Below are positions 8,448 through 17,091 of a stretch of 64,000 bases of DNA, piece after piece. Every line of letters starts with the position of its first letter. Position 1 is the stretch's first letter. The notes below the pieces were generated by a model that had not been told where the DNA came from, did not search any database, and worked only from the letters and a program-made list of their open reading frames with translations. A program made the translations under genes and the position numbers. Source of the DNA: Pontibacter diazotrophicus (GTDB lineage Bacteria; Bacteroidota; Bacteroidia; Cytophagales; Hymenobacteraceae); contig NZ_QRGR01000011.1 of assembly GCF_003367245.1 (NCBI RefSeq), positions 62,001 to 126,000 of the forward strand, read 5' to 3'.

Positions 8448-9000
8448 TACAACACAAATGCAGCCCATCCTCATTGAGTTAGACAACGAAACCCGGAGCA
8501 AGCAACTCGACAGAGCTGCCACCTGGTTCAACAACGTGCTGCTCACACAGGCATCTTACCGGAAGCTGGTTCAGGACACGGTGGAGAAAATAGACGAGCC
8601 CCACATCAAGCAGTACCTCGCAGAAATAGCGATGCGGGCAGAAACACATGAGGAGGTGATCCGGGGAGAGCTGTTTTCTGCCATAGACCGCACACCCTCT
8701 GATATACGCACCGCCTTGGGCACGATGGCCGGAAAAGCCCGGGAGGCTTTGGGTGATATGATTGCACTCACAGGCGGGGCCAGAGGCCCCTGGCAGGACC
8801 TCCACCAGGTATACCTCTCCAACTATAATTCCATGGGAGCGATTGCGGTGGCGGAGCAACTGGGTCTGGCGCTGGGCATCCCGCAGGTGGCCCACATCGC
8901 CTTTCAACTAGTAGCAGATAAGTCCACGGACCAGCTCCTCTTGCAGGAATGTGTGCTGGAAATGTGCTCCATGTCAATTCTTTATCATGAGCGGTTTTAA
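8440..9000 (+). CDS. Unknown helical protein coupled to the propeller gene
   Basis: A 186-residue, almost entirely helical soluble protein without signal peptide or Cys-pair motifs. The run of amphipathic helices (YRKLVQDTVEKIDEPHIKQY, EIAMRAETHEEVIRGELF, then AIAVAEQLGLALGIPQVAH) resembles ferritin-like or DUF892-type four-helix bundles, with scattered Glu/His (E69, H70, E71 region) that could bind metal, but no canonical di-iron ExxH pair is certain. It begins inside the propeller gene's last codons (8-base overlap), suggesting fixed stoichiometry with that protein. I do not recognise the family. Confidence 0.65.
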   Translation: MDNTTQMQPILIELDNETRSKQLDRAATWFNNVLLTQASYRKLVQDTVEKIDEPHIKQYLAEIAMRAETHEEVIRGELFSAIDRTPSDIRTALGTMAGKAREALGDMIALTGGARGPWQDLHQVYLSNYNSMGAIAVAEQLGLALGIPQVAHIAFQLVADKSTDQLLLQECVLEMCSMSILYHERF

Positions 9001-9065
9001 AGTTGAGGGGCTTTGACAGGTATGGGACTTCTCCCTTTCTGATAGTAAATGCACAAGAAGATAGA

Positions 9066-9170
9066 AGTCCCAGCGGGACAACCTGTTTCCAGCCTGATGG
9101 TCCTTAAGCACATTTAGTCCCAGCGGAGCGGCCTGTTCATACATTTCAAACAGGCCGCTCCGCTGGAACT
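9066..9170. repeat. Nested GC-rich palindrome, copy A (right outer arm missing)
   Basis: Outer-left head AGTCCCAGCGGGACAACCTG (9066-9085), inner-left AGTCCCAGCGGAGCGGCCTG (9116-9135) and inner-right CAGGCCGCTCCGCTGGAACT (9151-9170). Inner arms pair with each other. The outer-right arm found in copies B, C and D is absent. A further short pairing, GGGACTTCT near 9025 with AGAAGTCCC near 9064-9072, lies just outside. Confidence 0.8.
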
Positions 9171-9246
9171 GTTGCGTCCTTCAGAACCTATTCAGCTGAA
9201 ACGAAACAACCATCATTCATGCTTGTGGACACACGCCCAAGGCAGG

Positions 9247-10176
9247 CTACGGATTAGTAAGGTTCAGATCCCTGCGCAGTGGCTGAAACTCATTTCCATT
9301 CTTGGTCCAGTAGTCTTGCAGCATGACCGCTTTACGGGTAGCGCTGCTCACTTCTTCCTGCCCGTCATCTAGTTTGCGCACTTCTTCCCATCCGGCAATT
9401 TCATAAGGAAAAGCAGAACTAAAATAAATGCGCAGCACGCGGGGATAGCTTTCATACGTAACGGTGCACACGCTAAGCTTTCCTGCTTCAAAATCTGCAA
9501 CCCCGGCTTGGGCCGGCTGAATGGTGATAGTCGCGTCCTGGGCCTCCAGCGGAATATGCGTCAGGCGCTGGTCAAGCAGGCCCGGTATGAGTTTCAGTTT
9601 TCCTGTTGGTACTTCTTTGGGATTCAAACGGATGAGGTTCCATATTTCATCTTCTGCACGGGCATCAACGGTTAATTGCTGGTCTCCCTCCCGCTCAAAG
9701 TAGGAACGTAACTCCACATTATACCCGCCTGCCTGCCGGTTCATCTGCGTGTACGTCTGCCCGCACCACTCCTGCACGCTGGCTGCAACTTTAACAGCCG
9801 GCACCTTATCATATACTGGCGTGAAGGACGAGAGCATCATCGAATACGGGTATATGCCAGTGATGAAATTCTTTGTCATGTTCAGCTTCAGCACTTTCTG
9901 CGCATCCTGCTCATTTTCCTGTGGGTTATCCAGCTTTACCTGCTTCGCCTTAGAGAAGTCTTCCGTCACGAATATGAGTACAGCTTCACCTGTACGTTTT
10001 TCGCCGTAGCGGTACTGCTCGAGGTCATAAGAATTCAGTTCCGCCTTACCCTGATACCAGTAATCTCCGAAAGCATCAAAATCAACTTTTCGGTCGCTCT
10101 GATTCGCGTTGTTCGCTCCTAAAGGACTACAGGCGGCTATTGAAAAGAGTAGCAGGAGGTATGTAAGTAGTGTCAT
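9247..10176 (-). CDS. Predicted lipoprotein of unknown function
   Basis: A 309-residue protein with a short signal peptide, MTLLTYLLLLFSIAAC, whose SIAAC lipobox predicts cleavage before Cys16 and lipid anchoring, probably in the outer membrane. The mature part is mixed alpha/beta and contains FGDYWYQGKAELNSYDLEQY and repeated aromatic strands (YPRVLRIYFSSAFPYEIAGW, typical of secreted beta-rich proteins). Paralogues of this kind in Bacteroidota are often mislabelled as septum-formation inhibitor; nothing in the sequence supports a Maf-like function. The gene is isolated and flanked on both sides by copies of the nested palindrome. Lipoprotein status is firm, function unknown. Confidence 0.75.
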   Translation of the reverse strand: MTLLTYLLLLFSIAACSPLGANNANQSDRKVDFDAFGDYWYQGKAELNSYDLEQYRYGEKRTGEAVLIFVTEDFSKAKQVKLDNPQENEQDAQKVLKLNMTKNFITGIYPYSMMLSSFTPVYDKVPAVKVAASVQEWCGQTYTQMNRQAGGYNVELRSYFEREGDQQLTVDARAEDEIWNLIRLNPKEVPTGKLKLIPGLLDQRLTHIPLEAQDATITIQPAQAGVADFEAGKLSVCTVTYESYPRVLRIYFSSAFPYEIAGWEEVRKLDDGQEEVSSATRKAVMLQDYWTKNGNEFQPLRRDLNLTNP

Positions 10177-10231
10177 GTTATAATGGGATATTGATTATGG
10201 ATGTTACACAAAACAACGTTTCTCAGCTTAT

Positions 10232-10384
10232 AGTCTCAGCAGGACGACCTGTTGGTAGTTTAATAGTTAGTCGACATACTTAGCTCCAGCGGAGCGACCT
10301 ATTTGGGATATGTGACAGGCCGCTCCGCTGGAGCTTAAAGATTTGTCAGGTGGTTGTTCTATCTACATGTCGTCCCGCTGGGAC
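10232..10384. repeat. Nested GC-rich palindrome, copy B
   Basis: Outer arms 10232-10258 (AGTCTCAGCAGGACGACCTG...) and 10359-10384 (ending CGTCCCGCTGGGAC); inner arms 10282-10302 (AGCTCCAGCGGAGCGACC...) and 10315-10335 (ACAGGCCGCTCCGCTGGAGC...). It lies upstream of the lipoprotein gene and about 105 bases past the end of the 129-residue CxxC protein gene, in a 313-base gap with nothing else visible. Confidence 0.85.
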
Positions 10385-10489
10385 ATTTTTGTGATGTCAG
10401 TTACTAGTGCTCCTCTAATTAAATTATTATATATATTACATGTAATAACTGCGAAACTGTCCCCTTGAGGGGAGAATTCTCTCTAGCAA

Positions 10490-10879
10490 CTAAATTGGAG
10501 GAGCACTTATATGTTTGCTGCGTGCGTCCTGCAAGGCAGCCTGTATGGCCTGCTTCAGCTCCTTTAGGCTTTTCAGCTCATTCAGCCGCTCGGCATCTAG
10601 CAGCACCTCCGGCTCCTGCGCCCCTGTTTGCAGCACCACCAGTGGATAATCACGGTGAGCAGCTCTAAACTTCCACTCGTCGCGGTAAATAAACACGACT
10701 TCCAGCGGCAGGCTTTTAATATACTCCGCCCACTCCTGCTTCATAGCAAAAGTGCCGTAAGTTAAGGCGCACAAATTGCAGTTATAAGTGGCTGGCGAAA
10801 TGGCTTTATGTGCAAAATCGGTCAGCTTGTTGAAGAGCCCCGTCTTCGCGTTGTATACAAACTGCAGCCTTTGGTTCAT
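10490..10879 (-). CDS. Small conserved-looking protein with CNLC motif
   Basis: A 129-residue soluble protein. The N-terminal part carries YNAKTGLFNKLTDFAHK followed by ISPATYNCNLCALTYG, a CxxC pair (C34 and C37) in a conserved-looking block, then FIYRDEWKFRAAH and a helical C-terminus. The CxxC could be redox-active or bind metal with His residues nearby. There is no signal peptide and no thioredoxin CPxC sequence. It is divergent from the alpha/beta hydrolase gene. I do not recognise a characterised family. Confidence 0.6.
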   Translation of the reverse strand: MNQRLQFVYNAKTGLFNKLTDFAHKAISPATYNCNLCALTYGTFAMKQEWAEYIKSLPLEVVFIYRDEWKFRAAHRDYPLVVLQTGAQEPEVLLDAERLNELKSLKELKQAIQAALQDARSKHISAPPI

Positions 10880-11070
10880 GTGTTTTTAACAGCTTTAGGT
10901 ATGACAAGTTTTAAAACCCAGGACATAAAACCAAGAATAACTTCTCAAACTTCAGATAAACCTGTTGCTCATTCAAAAAAGCATCCCAAACATTTCAAAG
11001 TGCAACCGTATAAGATGGAATATCATCCTGCGTGGCCTGTGCAACAGGCTCCCATACAAACATTTCTGGA

Positions 11071-12117
11071 ATGAAGACAAATATAAACATCAAGCAAAAT
11101 ATTCATCTTATCATGGGCGCAGCGGCAGTTGGACTGGCACTTGCGCTTCCCCGCCGGAGTAAATGGAAACTTACTTTTGTTACGGTAGCCGCCATAGAAC
11201 TAGGACAGGGACTGTGGAAAACACAATTCAAACCTGCTCCTGCCAATCAGGATGACGTGTCTGCCCCGGAAAATGATTATCATGCTACTGTGGACGGCAT
11301 AGAAATGCGATGGGAAGCGCATGGCGACAGTAGCGAAGGCAGTATCCCAATCGTTATGGTTCACGGCATACCGACTCATCCGAGACTCTGGCGTTATGTG
11401 ATTCCAAAAGTAGAACGGGCTGGGGTACAATGCTTCGCTTGGGAGTTGGTGGGCTTTGGCTGGTCAATGTCTGAAGGCATAGGACGAGACATTTCAGTTG
11501 CACGCCAGGCCGAATACCTTTATGCCTGGCTAAACCACCAGGGCATTACAAGAGCTGTTTTCGTAGGCCACGACCTTGGAGGAGGCGTGCTCCAGGAGTT
11601 GCTGACGCGTCACCCGGAATTATGCCAGGGACTGGTACTGGCTGACTCCGTAGCTTATGCTAACTGGCCCGTTACGGCCGTTCACATGGCTCGCGCTATG
11701 GAAGAGAACATAGAAAAGCTACCGCCGCAACTGGTAAAACCTTTCTTCCTGGCCGGGCTACTGAACCTTGGGCATGACAACGCCGGGCGCCTCCTGGAGT
11801 CGATAGCACTACACTGGAAGCCGTATGCACGTGCCATTGGCCCAAAAGCTTTTGCAAACCAGTTACGGCACCTGCGCGCAAGAGACACCATGGCTGTAGC
11901 AGGCAAATTATATCAGATAAATGCACCTGCCCGCGTTGTTTGGGGCGAGGCCGATGCGTTGAGCATGGCCTCCGGTAAAAGGCTTGCCACGGAACTTGGA
12001 GCCACCTTCACCCGCATACCGGGCGGGCGCCACTTCACACCAGAAGATCACCCAGGGGAAGTTGCTGCTGCCATAAACGACGTGTTACAAGAGGTTCTGA
12101 AGAAACAGCCAGTTTAA
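11071..12117 (+). CDS. Alpha/beta hydrolase with Asp nucleophile (dehalogenase/epoxide hydrolase-like)
   Basis: The fold is shown by the oxyanion motif MVHGIPTHPRLWR, the nucleophile elbow VGHDLGGGV (Asp instead of Ser), the acid strand RVVWGEADALS and the catalytic His in GGRHFTPEDHP. An Asp nucleophile is typical of haloalkane/haloacetate dehalogenases and epoxide hydrolases rather than esterases. An upstream in-frame ATG at 11032 would add 13 residues. I prefer 11071 (MKTNINIKQN) because the extra residues are not hydrolase-like. Residues about 9-25 (LIMGAAAVGLALALP) form a hydrophobic segment that may anchor the protein in the membrane. Monocistronic, with no clear promoter. The fold is secure, the substrate unknown. 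Confidence 0.8.
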   Translation: MKTNINIKQNIHLIMGAAAVGLALALPRRSKWKLTFVTVAAIELGQGLWKTQFKPAPANQDDVSAPENDYHATVDGIEMRWEAHGDSSEGSIPIVMVHGIPTHPRLWRYVIPKVERAGVQCFAWELVGFGWSMSEGIGRDISVARQAEYLYAWLNHQGITRAVFVGHDLGGGVLQELLTRHPELCQGLVLADSVAYANWPVTAVHMARAMEENIEKLPPQLVKPFFLAGLLNLGHDNAGRLLESIALHWKPYARAIGPKAFANQLRHLRARDTMAVAGKLYQINAPARVVWGEADALSMASGKRLATELGATFTRIPGGRHFTPEDHPGEVAAAINDVLQEVLKKQPV

Positions 12118-12197
12118 GAGAGAAATTATCAAAAGTTTTTTCTCTTACTGATGTGCAACTGCCTGCTCCTCCACTCTTACTTCATTAGTCCTTCGCC

Positions 12198-13754
12198 TTA
12201 GCTGCGAACGGTCTGATGGATTGTGATGGAGTCGTTCCCGGTTAAGATAGGAATATCGGTGATGCGGCCTTGCTCGGGGCCATTCTCCAGCTTCAGCACA
12301 CCCCGCGGACACACAGAAGCACAAATGCCGCAGCCCACACAGGAAGCCCGCACCACATTCTGCCCGCGCTGCGCATACCAGCGCACGTCTATGCCCATTT
12401 CGCAATAGGTAGAACAGTTGCCGCAGGAAATACATTGCCCGCCGTTTGTCGTAATCCGGAACCTGGATTTGAAGCGCTGCACAATACCGATATAAGCCGC
12501 CAGTGGGCATCCATAGCGGCACCACACACGGTTACCCATGAACGGGTAAAATCCAACACCTATCACACCGGCAAAGGCGGCACTAATCAGGAAGCCGTAC
12601 CATTGGTGCACCACACCGGTTGCATCGCCGAGCAAGGTGAATTCGGCAAAGTAATTGGCAATGGTCATCGCCGTCATTACGACTGCAAACACCAGCACAC
12701 CGTGCACCATCCACCGCTCAATTTTCCAGGCTTTTAAAGATTTGGTGGACAGGTGACGGAACGGGTCACCTGCTGTTTCGGCCAACCCACCACAGCCACA
12801 TACCCAACTGCAATACCAGCGCTTGCCATAGAAGTAGCTCATGAGGGGCACACCAATGATGACGAGCAGGATTCCCCATATCAGCATAAACATACCGATG
12901 GCGCCGCTGCTCAGCATGTTCTCTACCCGGTACTCAAAAAAGAAAGTATAATCCAGGGGCCAGATGTGCTTGAAGTCGTTCCAGGGTTTATTGAACAGCA
13001 CCAGTATTTCCGGAATCAGGAAAGCGAACGCCAGCTGAAAAAACATAACCGAGGCCGTGCGCAGTGTCTGGTATTTGTTGCCACGATACTTCCGGAACAT
13101 GCGCACGCCCATTACCAGAATCGCCAGTGTATAAATAAGGCCATACATAAACCACTTGCTGGCCTGGTTGCCGGAGAGGGCAATACTGACAGGGTCGGCC
13201 AGCAACACCCAATTAGTAATATACTCGGCAAACCAATAAAGCAACACATAGAAGGCAATCAGGTAAGTACCCACCACAATACCCACCCAGCCTCTTGATT
13301 TGAGAGATGAGTGGTACACGCCCTCCTGTTTTAGCCCGCCGGTTTTATGCTGCGGCGTTGGCAACACGTATAGTAGCACTCCCAGGGAACCCGCCACTAT
13401 TGTTAGCAGCAGCAGGAGCAGCTTATTATCGGCGACAAAGCCTATGCTGGCGGCTTTGGTGACTGAGAAAGCGTAATCATCCCAAATCACCTTTTCATAC
13501 TGCCCCTCTATCCTTAGCCTGTCGTTGTAGGCTCCGAAGTAAGCGTTAAAGTCACTGGCAAAGGTAAAGTTGTAGTCGTATGTTTCGCCTATCATAGGCG
13601 CCAATTCCTCCTTCAGAATAGGGTAATGCTCCTCACTCACCGCTTCCTGTAAAACAGCATCCGTGAGCCGGAACTGCCCCAGAAACAACAGCGAGGTAAA
13701 AAAGACCAGCGATGCTAAAAACAGCGTCAGTCCGATAGGTTTTATATACTTCAT
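12198..13754 (-). CDS. Membrane 4Fe-4S protein, NosR/NapH/CcoG-like
   Basis: A 518-residue integral membrane protein with about eight predicted transmembrane segments (for example residues 8-26, a leucine-rich one near 110-132, and GMFMLIWGILLVIIGVPLMS). The polyferredoxin signature follows the membrane part: YCSWVCGCGG, WCRYGCPLAA, then two bacterial 4Fe-4S motifs, CISCGNCSTYC and CVGCGICASVCP. NapH, NosR and CcoG share this layout and move electrons across or along the membrane. The large periplasmic loop near residues 30-90 resembles none of the flavin-binding NosR domains that I can identify. It lies 8 bases after the FAD oxidoreductase gene and is surely co-transcribed. No nitrate or nitrous-oxide reductase is nearby, so the partner is unknown. 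Confidence 0.8.
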   Translation of the reverse strand: MKYIKPIGLTLFLASLVFFTSLLFLGQFRLTDAVLQEAVSEEHYPILKEELAPMIGETYDYNFTFASDFNAYFGAYNDRLRIEGQYEKVIWDDYAFSVTKAASIGFVADNKLLLLLLTIVAGSLGVLLYVLPTPQHKTGGLKQEGVYHSSLKSRGWVGIVVGTYLIAFYVLLYWFAEYITNWVLLADPVSIALSGNQASKWFMYGLIYTLAILVMGVRMFRKYRGNKYQTLRTASVMFFQLAFAFLIPEILVLFNKPWNDFKHIWPLDYTFFFEYRVENMLSSGAIGMFMLIWGILLVIIGVPLMSYFYGKRWYCSWVCGCGGLAETAGDPFRHLSTKSLKAWKIERWMVHGVLVFAVVMTAMTIANYFAEFTLLGDATGVVHQWYGFLISAAFAGVIGVGFYPFMGNRVWCRYGCPLAAYIGIVQRFKSRFRITTNGGQCISCGNCSTYCEMGIDVRWYAQRGQNVVRASCVGCGICASVCPRGVLKLENGPEQGRITDIPILTGNDSITIHQTVRS

Positions 13755-13762
13755 GGTGTGGA

Positions 13763-15133
13763 TTAACTCCTTAAAAACGAAAACAGGCCCTTTTTCTTAT
13801 GAACCGGCAGCGATGCATCAAACTGCTCGTTGTACGCCCGTACAATATCCTGCTGATAGCCTTTATCGAAAAACTCGCCGTTGAAATCTGCCTTGTCCAG
13901 CCTGGCAAGCACTTCTTCTATGGTGCTGCCGTTTCGGAGGGCCTTGTCAAAGAAATCGTGCCGCAGGCGCAGCCCGAAAGCGTTAACGCCAGTCAGCACT
14001 TTGGTATCGGCTTCGAACATCGCTCTAAAACAGATTTTGCCCTCGTTATGTTCCCAGTACAGCGACTGCAACTCATCGCCCCACCTGGCGGGCACGACGC
14101 CATAGGTCTGATATTCAATATCAAGAAATTTAGCGGAGTTAAACCAGGCACCGGGGTGGTAAGGCACTGGCTTTTGGGTGAGGCTGTAGGCCAGCGTTTC
14201 GCCATGCATGCGGCCTGTATACCACGTCTGTTCTACGCTTCTGCGGTGCACGACCGGTGTTCGAAACTCGGCACAGTCGCCGATGGCATAAATGTCCGGT
14301 ATGTTGGTGGCAAAGTACTCGTCTACCAGTATCCCCCGGTTAGTCTCCAGTGGTGTATCTTTGAACAATGAAATATTAGGGCTCACCCCTACCGCCAATC
14401 CCACAAACTGGCAATCGATTCGCTCTCCTGCGGAGGTGACAACGCCACCTACTTTACCGGTACCATCATCCAGAATCTCCTTTAGCTCATATACCAGTTT
14501 CAGATCAATGTGATGCTCCAGCACATGCCGGTTCACCAGCTGCGCCTCCTCCTTCGGGAGCACGTTTCCCCAGAAGTTTTCCTCGCGCACCAGAAAGGTA
14601 ACGGGAATGTCGCGGCTGCGCAGCATCTCTGCCATCTCAATACCGATAAGTCCACCCCCTACTACTACTGCCCGCTTACACGAGATAGTATTCGCCTCCA
14701 TCTGTTCCAGGTCCTGGTAGCTATACAAGCCCTGCACGCCCTGCAGGTCCTGCCCCGGCCATCCGTATTTATTTGCAACAGAGCCTGTGGCCAGTATCAA
14801 GGTGTCGTAGGAAATAGAGTCATGCTGTTGTAGCTGCAGGGTTTTCTCCTCAAAATCAATCCCTGTTACCCAGTCATACACTAGTTGCAGCCGGTTTTTG
14901 CCCCAGAAATAATCTTCGTAGGGCTTTATGTTTTTATACTTCATGTGCCCCATGTAGAGGTACATCAGCGCCGTGCGGGAGAAGAAATGCTCTGTTTCGC
15001 CAGATATGAGGAAGATCTGTGCTGCACTGTCTCTTTTGCGGATATGGCGCGCACAGGTAACGCCTGCTATGCCATTCCCGATGATGACGATTTTGCGCCC
15101 TTTGCTGGTGCTCTTTTCAGGGTTATCGCTCAC
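13763..15133 (-). CDS. FAD-dependent pyridine nucleotide oxidoreductase
   Basis: A 456-residue flavoprotein of the class-III pyridine nucleotide-disulfide family, related to nitrite reductase and rubredoxin reductase flavoproteins. Visible sites: FAD Rossmann motif GNGIAGVTCARHI near the N-terminus, ATGS strand (TLILATGSVAN), NAD(P)H Rossmann motif VVGGGLIGIEMAEML, and the second FAD motif YAIGDCAEF. There is no Rieske, rubredoxin or bacterial ferredoxin domain fused. A C-terminal region of about 100 residues (EEVLARLDKADFNGEFFDKG) is extra to the core fold. It leads a two-gene operon with the NosR/NapH-like protein, so the likely role is to feed electrons from NAD(P)H to that membrane iron-sulfur protein. 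That pairing is inference. Confidence 0.8.
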   Translation of the reverse strand: MSDNPEKSTSKGRKIVIIGNGIAGVTCARHIRKRDSAAQIFLISGETEHFFSRTALMYLYMGHMKYKNIKPYEDYFWGKNRLQLVYDWVTGIDFEEKTLQLQQHDSISYDTLILATGSVANKYGWPGQDLQGVQGLYSYQDLEQMEANTISCKRAVVVGGGLIGIEMAEMLRSRDIPVTFLVREENFWGNVLPKEEAQLVNRHVLEHHIDLKLVYELKEILDDGTGKVGGVVTSAGERIDCQFVGLAVGVSPNISLFKDTPLETNRGILVDEYFATNIPDIYAIGDCAEFRTPVVHRRSVEQTWYTGRMHGETLAYSLTQKPVPYHPGAWFNSAKFLDIEYQTYGVVPARWGDELQSLYWEHNEGKICFRAMFEADTKVLTGVNAFGLRLRHDFFDKALRNGSTIEEVLARLDKADFNGEFFDKGYQQDIVRAYNEQFDASLPVHKKKGLFSFLRS

Positions 15134-15437
15134 TTATAATTCTTTTCTTTTTGATGCTAATTCCCGTTTGTGTATAGTATTGTACAGCAAAATAATCAGC
15201 CTGCTGTGCCACGATGTATCTTTGGGTGTAACCGCCAGCTCTTACAGTTGTTCAACCTTTTGCAACCACCCCTGCTTAACACGGGCTGGGAAGCGGATAC
15301 TAAAGATAAAGCTTTTAAAGCGGAATTTACTGTACCGGTAGCCGAAAGCAGGTATAGCCGCAGAATTTACCCGGACCTGCTAGGTTTAAAGTGCCGGTTG
15401 CTGTAAACTAGCTTTTCCATTTCAGGCGTTCAACCCC
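15134..15437. other. Divergent intergenic region with a candidate -7 box
   Basis: The gap separates the FAD oxidoreductase operon from the VOC gene. TATCTTTG at 15217-15224 on the plus strand fits the Bacteroidota -7 consensus, but it is 214 bases from the VOC start and has no TTTG at the right spacing. No hairpin, repeat or convincing small gene was found. Confidence 0.35.
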
Positions 15438-15836
15438 TTGCAGCATATGCTTCAACTACACAAAATTCACCACATTGCCATTATCTGCTCTGACTATGAA
15501 ATTTCAAAACACTTCTACACCACCATACTTGGCCTGGAGGTTATCCGGGAGGTGTACCGGGCAGAGCGACAGTCTTACAAGCTTGACCTGGCGTTGAACG
15601 GGGAATATATAATCGAGCTGTTCTCCTTCCCTGCTCCTCCTCAGCGGCCTTCCCGACCAGAGGCAAGTGGGTTGCGCCACCTTGCTTTTGAGGTAGCAGA
15701 CATCAAGGCCGCTGTGCAGGAACTGCAACGGCAGGGTATAACTCCCGAACCAGTTCGTGTAGATGAGTATACCGGCAAGCGCTTTACTTTCTTTTCTGAC
15801 CCCGATGATCTGCCACTGGAGTTGTACGAAATCTAA
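15438..15836 (+). CDS. VOC (glyoxalase-fold) protein, YaeR/GloA2 type
   Basis: A 132-residue vicinal-oxygen-chelate protein very close in pattern to E. coli YaeR: KIHHIAIICSDYEISKHFY, then NGEYIIELFSFPAPP, GLRHLAFEVADI and the C-terminal KRFTFFSDPDDLPLELYEI. The metal ligands are the His of HHIAI, Glu of IELFSF, His of LRHLAF and Glu of LELYE. YaeR's physiological substrate is not established, so lactoylglutathione lyase activity should not be assumed. Translation may start at 15438 or at the ATG at 15447; the latter leaves MLQLHKIHHIAI, which fits the family length better. The PaaE-like gene follows after 55 bases. Confidence 0.9.
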   Translation: MQHMLQLHKIHHIAIICSDYEISKHFYTTILGLEVIREVYRAERQSYKLDLALNGEYIIELFSFPAPPQRPSRPEASGLRHLAFEVADIKAAVQELQRQGITPEPVRVDEYTGKRFTFFSDPDDLPLELYEI

Positions 15837-15891
15837 CGCCTTCTCCTCCAGCAGGACCTTTTTAATTTGAACTTCCGTAAGAACCTACAGT

Positions 15892-16956
15892 ATGGAAGAA
15901 AATGAATTAGCGACAAATCCGGATTACATAGCCATAACCATCACTGACATTCGGGAGGAGGCCCCCGGGGTAAAAACCTTTGTGTTTGGAGGCGACGATG
16001 CAAAAGATATTCAGTATCAGCCGGGGCAGTACCTGACTTTTGCCCACCAGGGCCACAGCGGGGAAGTACGCCGCTCCTACTCCATTACCTCCACTCCAGC
16101 GCTGCAGGAACCGCTGACCATAGGCGTAAAACGCGTAGAGAACGGCTTTTTTTCAAGGGAGTTAATTGACAAAGCCCGGGTAGGCGACAAACTCTACACC
16201 ATCGGTGCCTCAGGCCTCTTCACCTTACCTGACGATATGCGCCAGTATAAGCAGTTCTTCCTGCTGGCGGCTGGTAGCGGCATCACCCCTGTATTTTCCA
16301 TGCTCAAGACTTTACTATATGCTTACCCTGCGCTAAAAGTGGTGCTCATTTACAGCAACAACAACCCTAAAAAAGCTATTTTCCGGAAGGAGCTGGAGCA
16401 ACTGGCGCAAGCCTTCCCGGAGCAGCTCCACATTGAGTTCCTGTATAGTGTTTCTCCGGATCTGTCACGGGCCAGGCTTTACAAAGACCTGCTGCAGGAC
16501 CTGTTGCGGCAATACGCCGTGGCTCCATACCACCAGACGCTGTTTTACCTCTGCGGACCAACCACCTATATGCGCATGTGCTTCTATGCCCTGCGACAGG
16601 TTGAGGTCCCGAACGATAACATCAGGCGGGAGAATTTCAGCACGACAAAGGTGAAGGTACCGCTCCTGCCACCCGATACTGATTCGCACCAGGTGACACT
16701 GCATTTCAAAGGCCGGGAGTACAACGTGCAGGTACAGCACCCGACAACCATTTTACAGGCAGCTAACAAGGCTGGTATGCCACTCCCTTATAGTTGCGAA
16801 GCCGGTAAGTGCGGCAGCTGCGCCGCCCGTTGCACAAAAGGCCAGGTGTGGATGTCCTATAACGAAGTGCTAACCGAAAAGGATCTCGCCAGAGGTTTAA
16901 CGCTGACTTGTGTAGGCTACCCCTTTGGAGGAGAAGTAGTGCTGGAGGTAATGTAA
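15892..16956 (+). CDS. PaaE-type ferredoxin reductase (FAD, NAD(P)H, 2Fe-2S)
   Basis: A 354-residue three-domain oxidoreductase. Residues 1-110 hold the FAD domain with RRSYSITSTP; residues 115-240 hold the NAD(P)H domain with AAGSGITPVFSML and FYLCGPTTYM; the C-terminal plant-type ferredoxin domain carries CEAGKCGSC followed by the distant fourth Cys (TLTCVGYPFGG). This order matches PaaE, the reductase of phenylacetyl-CoA epoxidase, and related oxygenase reductases. No PaaABCD oxygenase genes are in the window, so the acceptor is unknown. It may be co-transcribed with the VOC gene upstream. The domain architecture is secure. Confidence 0.9.
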   Translation: MEENELATNPDYIAITITDIREEAPGVKTFVFGGDDAKDIQYQPGQYLTFAHQGHSGEVRRSYSITSTPALQEPLTIGVKRVENGFFSRELIDKARVGDKLYTIGASGLFTLPDDMRQYKQFFLLAAGSGITPVFSMLKTLLYAYPALKVVLIYSNNNPKKAIFRKELEQLAQAFPEQLHIEFLYSVSPDLSRARLYKDLLQDLLRQYAVAPYHQTLFYLCGPTTYMRMCFYALRQVEVPNDNIRRENFSTTKVKVPLLPPDTDSHQVTLHFKGREYNVQVQHPTTILQAANKAGMPLPYSCEAGKCGSCAARCTKGQVWMSYNEVLTEKDLARGLTLTCVGYPFGGEVVLEVM

Positions 16957-17091
16957 AGATTGAAAGGTAAGTATACTACTGGTTACATGGTGTATCTTCA
17001 ACTTTCCTGCGACGAATACCAAACAGTTTTATAGAAATAGGATTGAATTAAAGTGCTACATTTATCTTGTCAAATTAAACCTTAAAAAGCC

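Noticed and set aside
9066..10384. CRISPR-like interpretation of repeated AGCGG blocks
   Set aside because: Repeats are palindromic pairs in four distant places, with no regular spacers and no cas genes.
14973..15406. Plus-strand open frames between the FAD oxidoreductase and VOC genes
   Set aside because: They partly run antisense to the oxidoreductase N-terminus and show no domain-like sequence.
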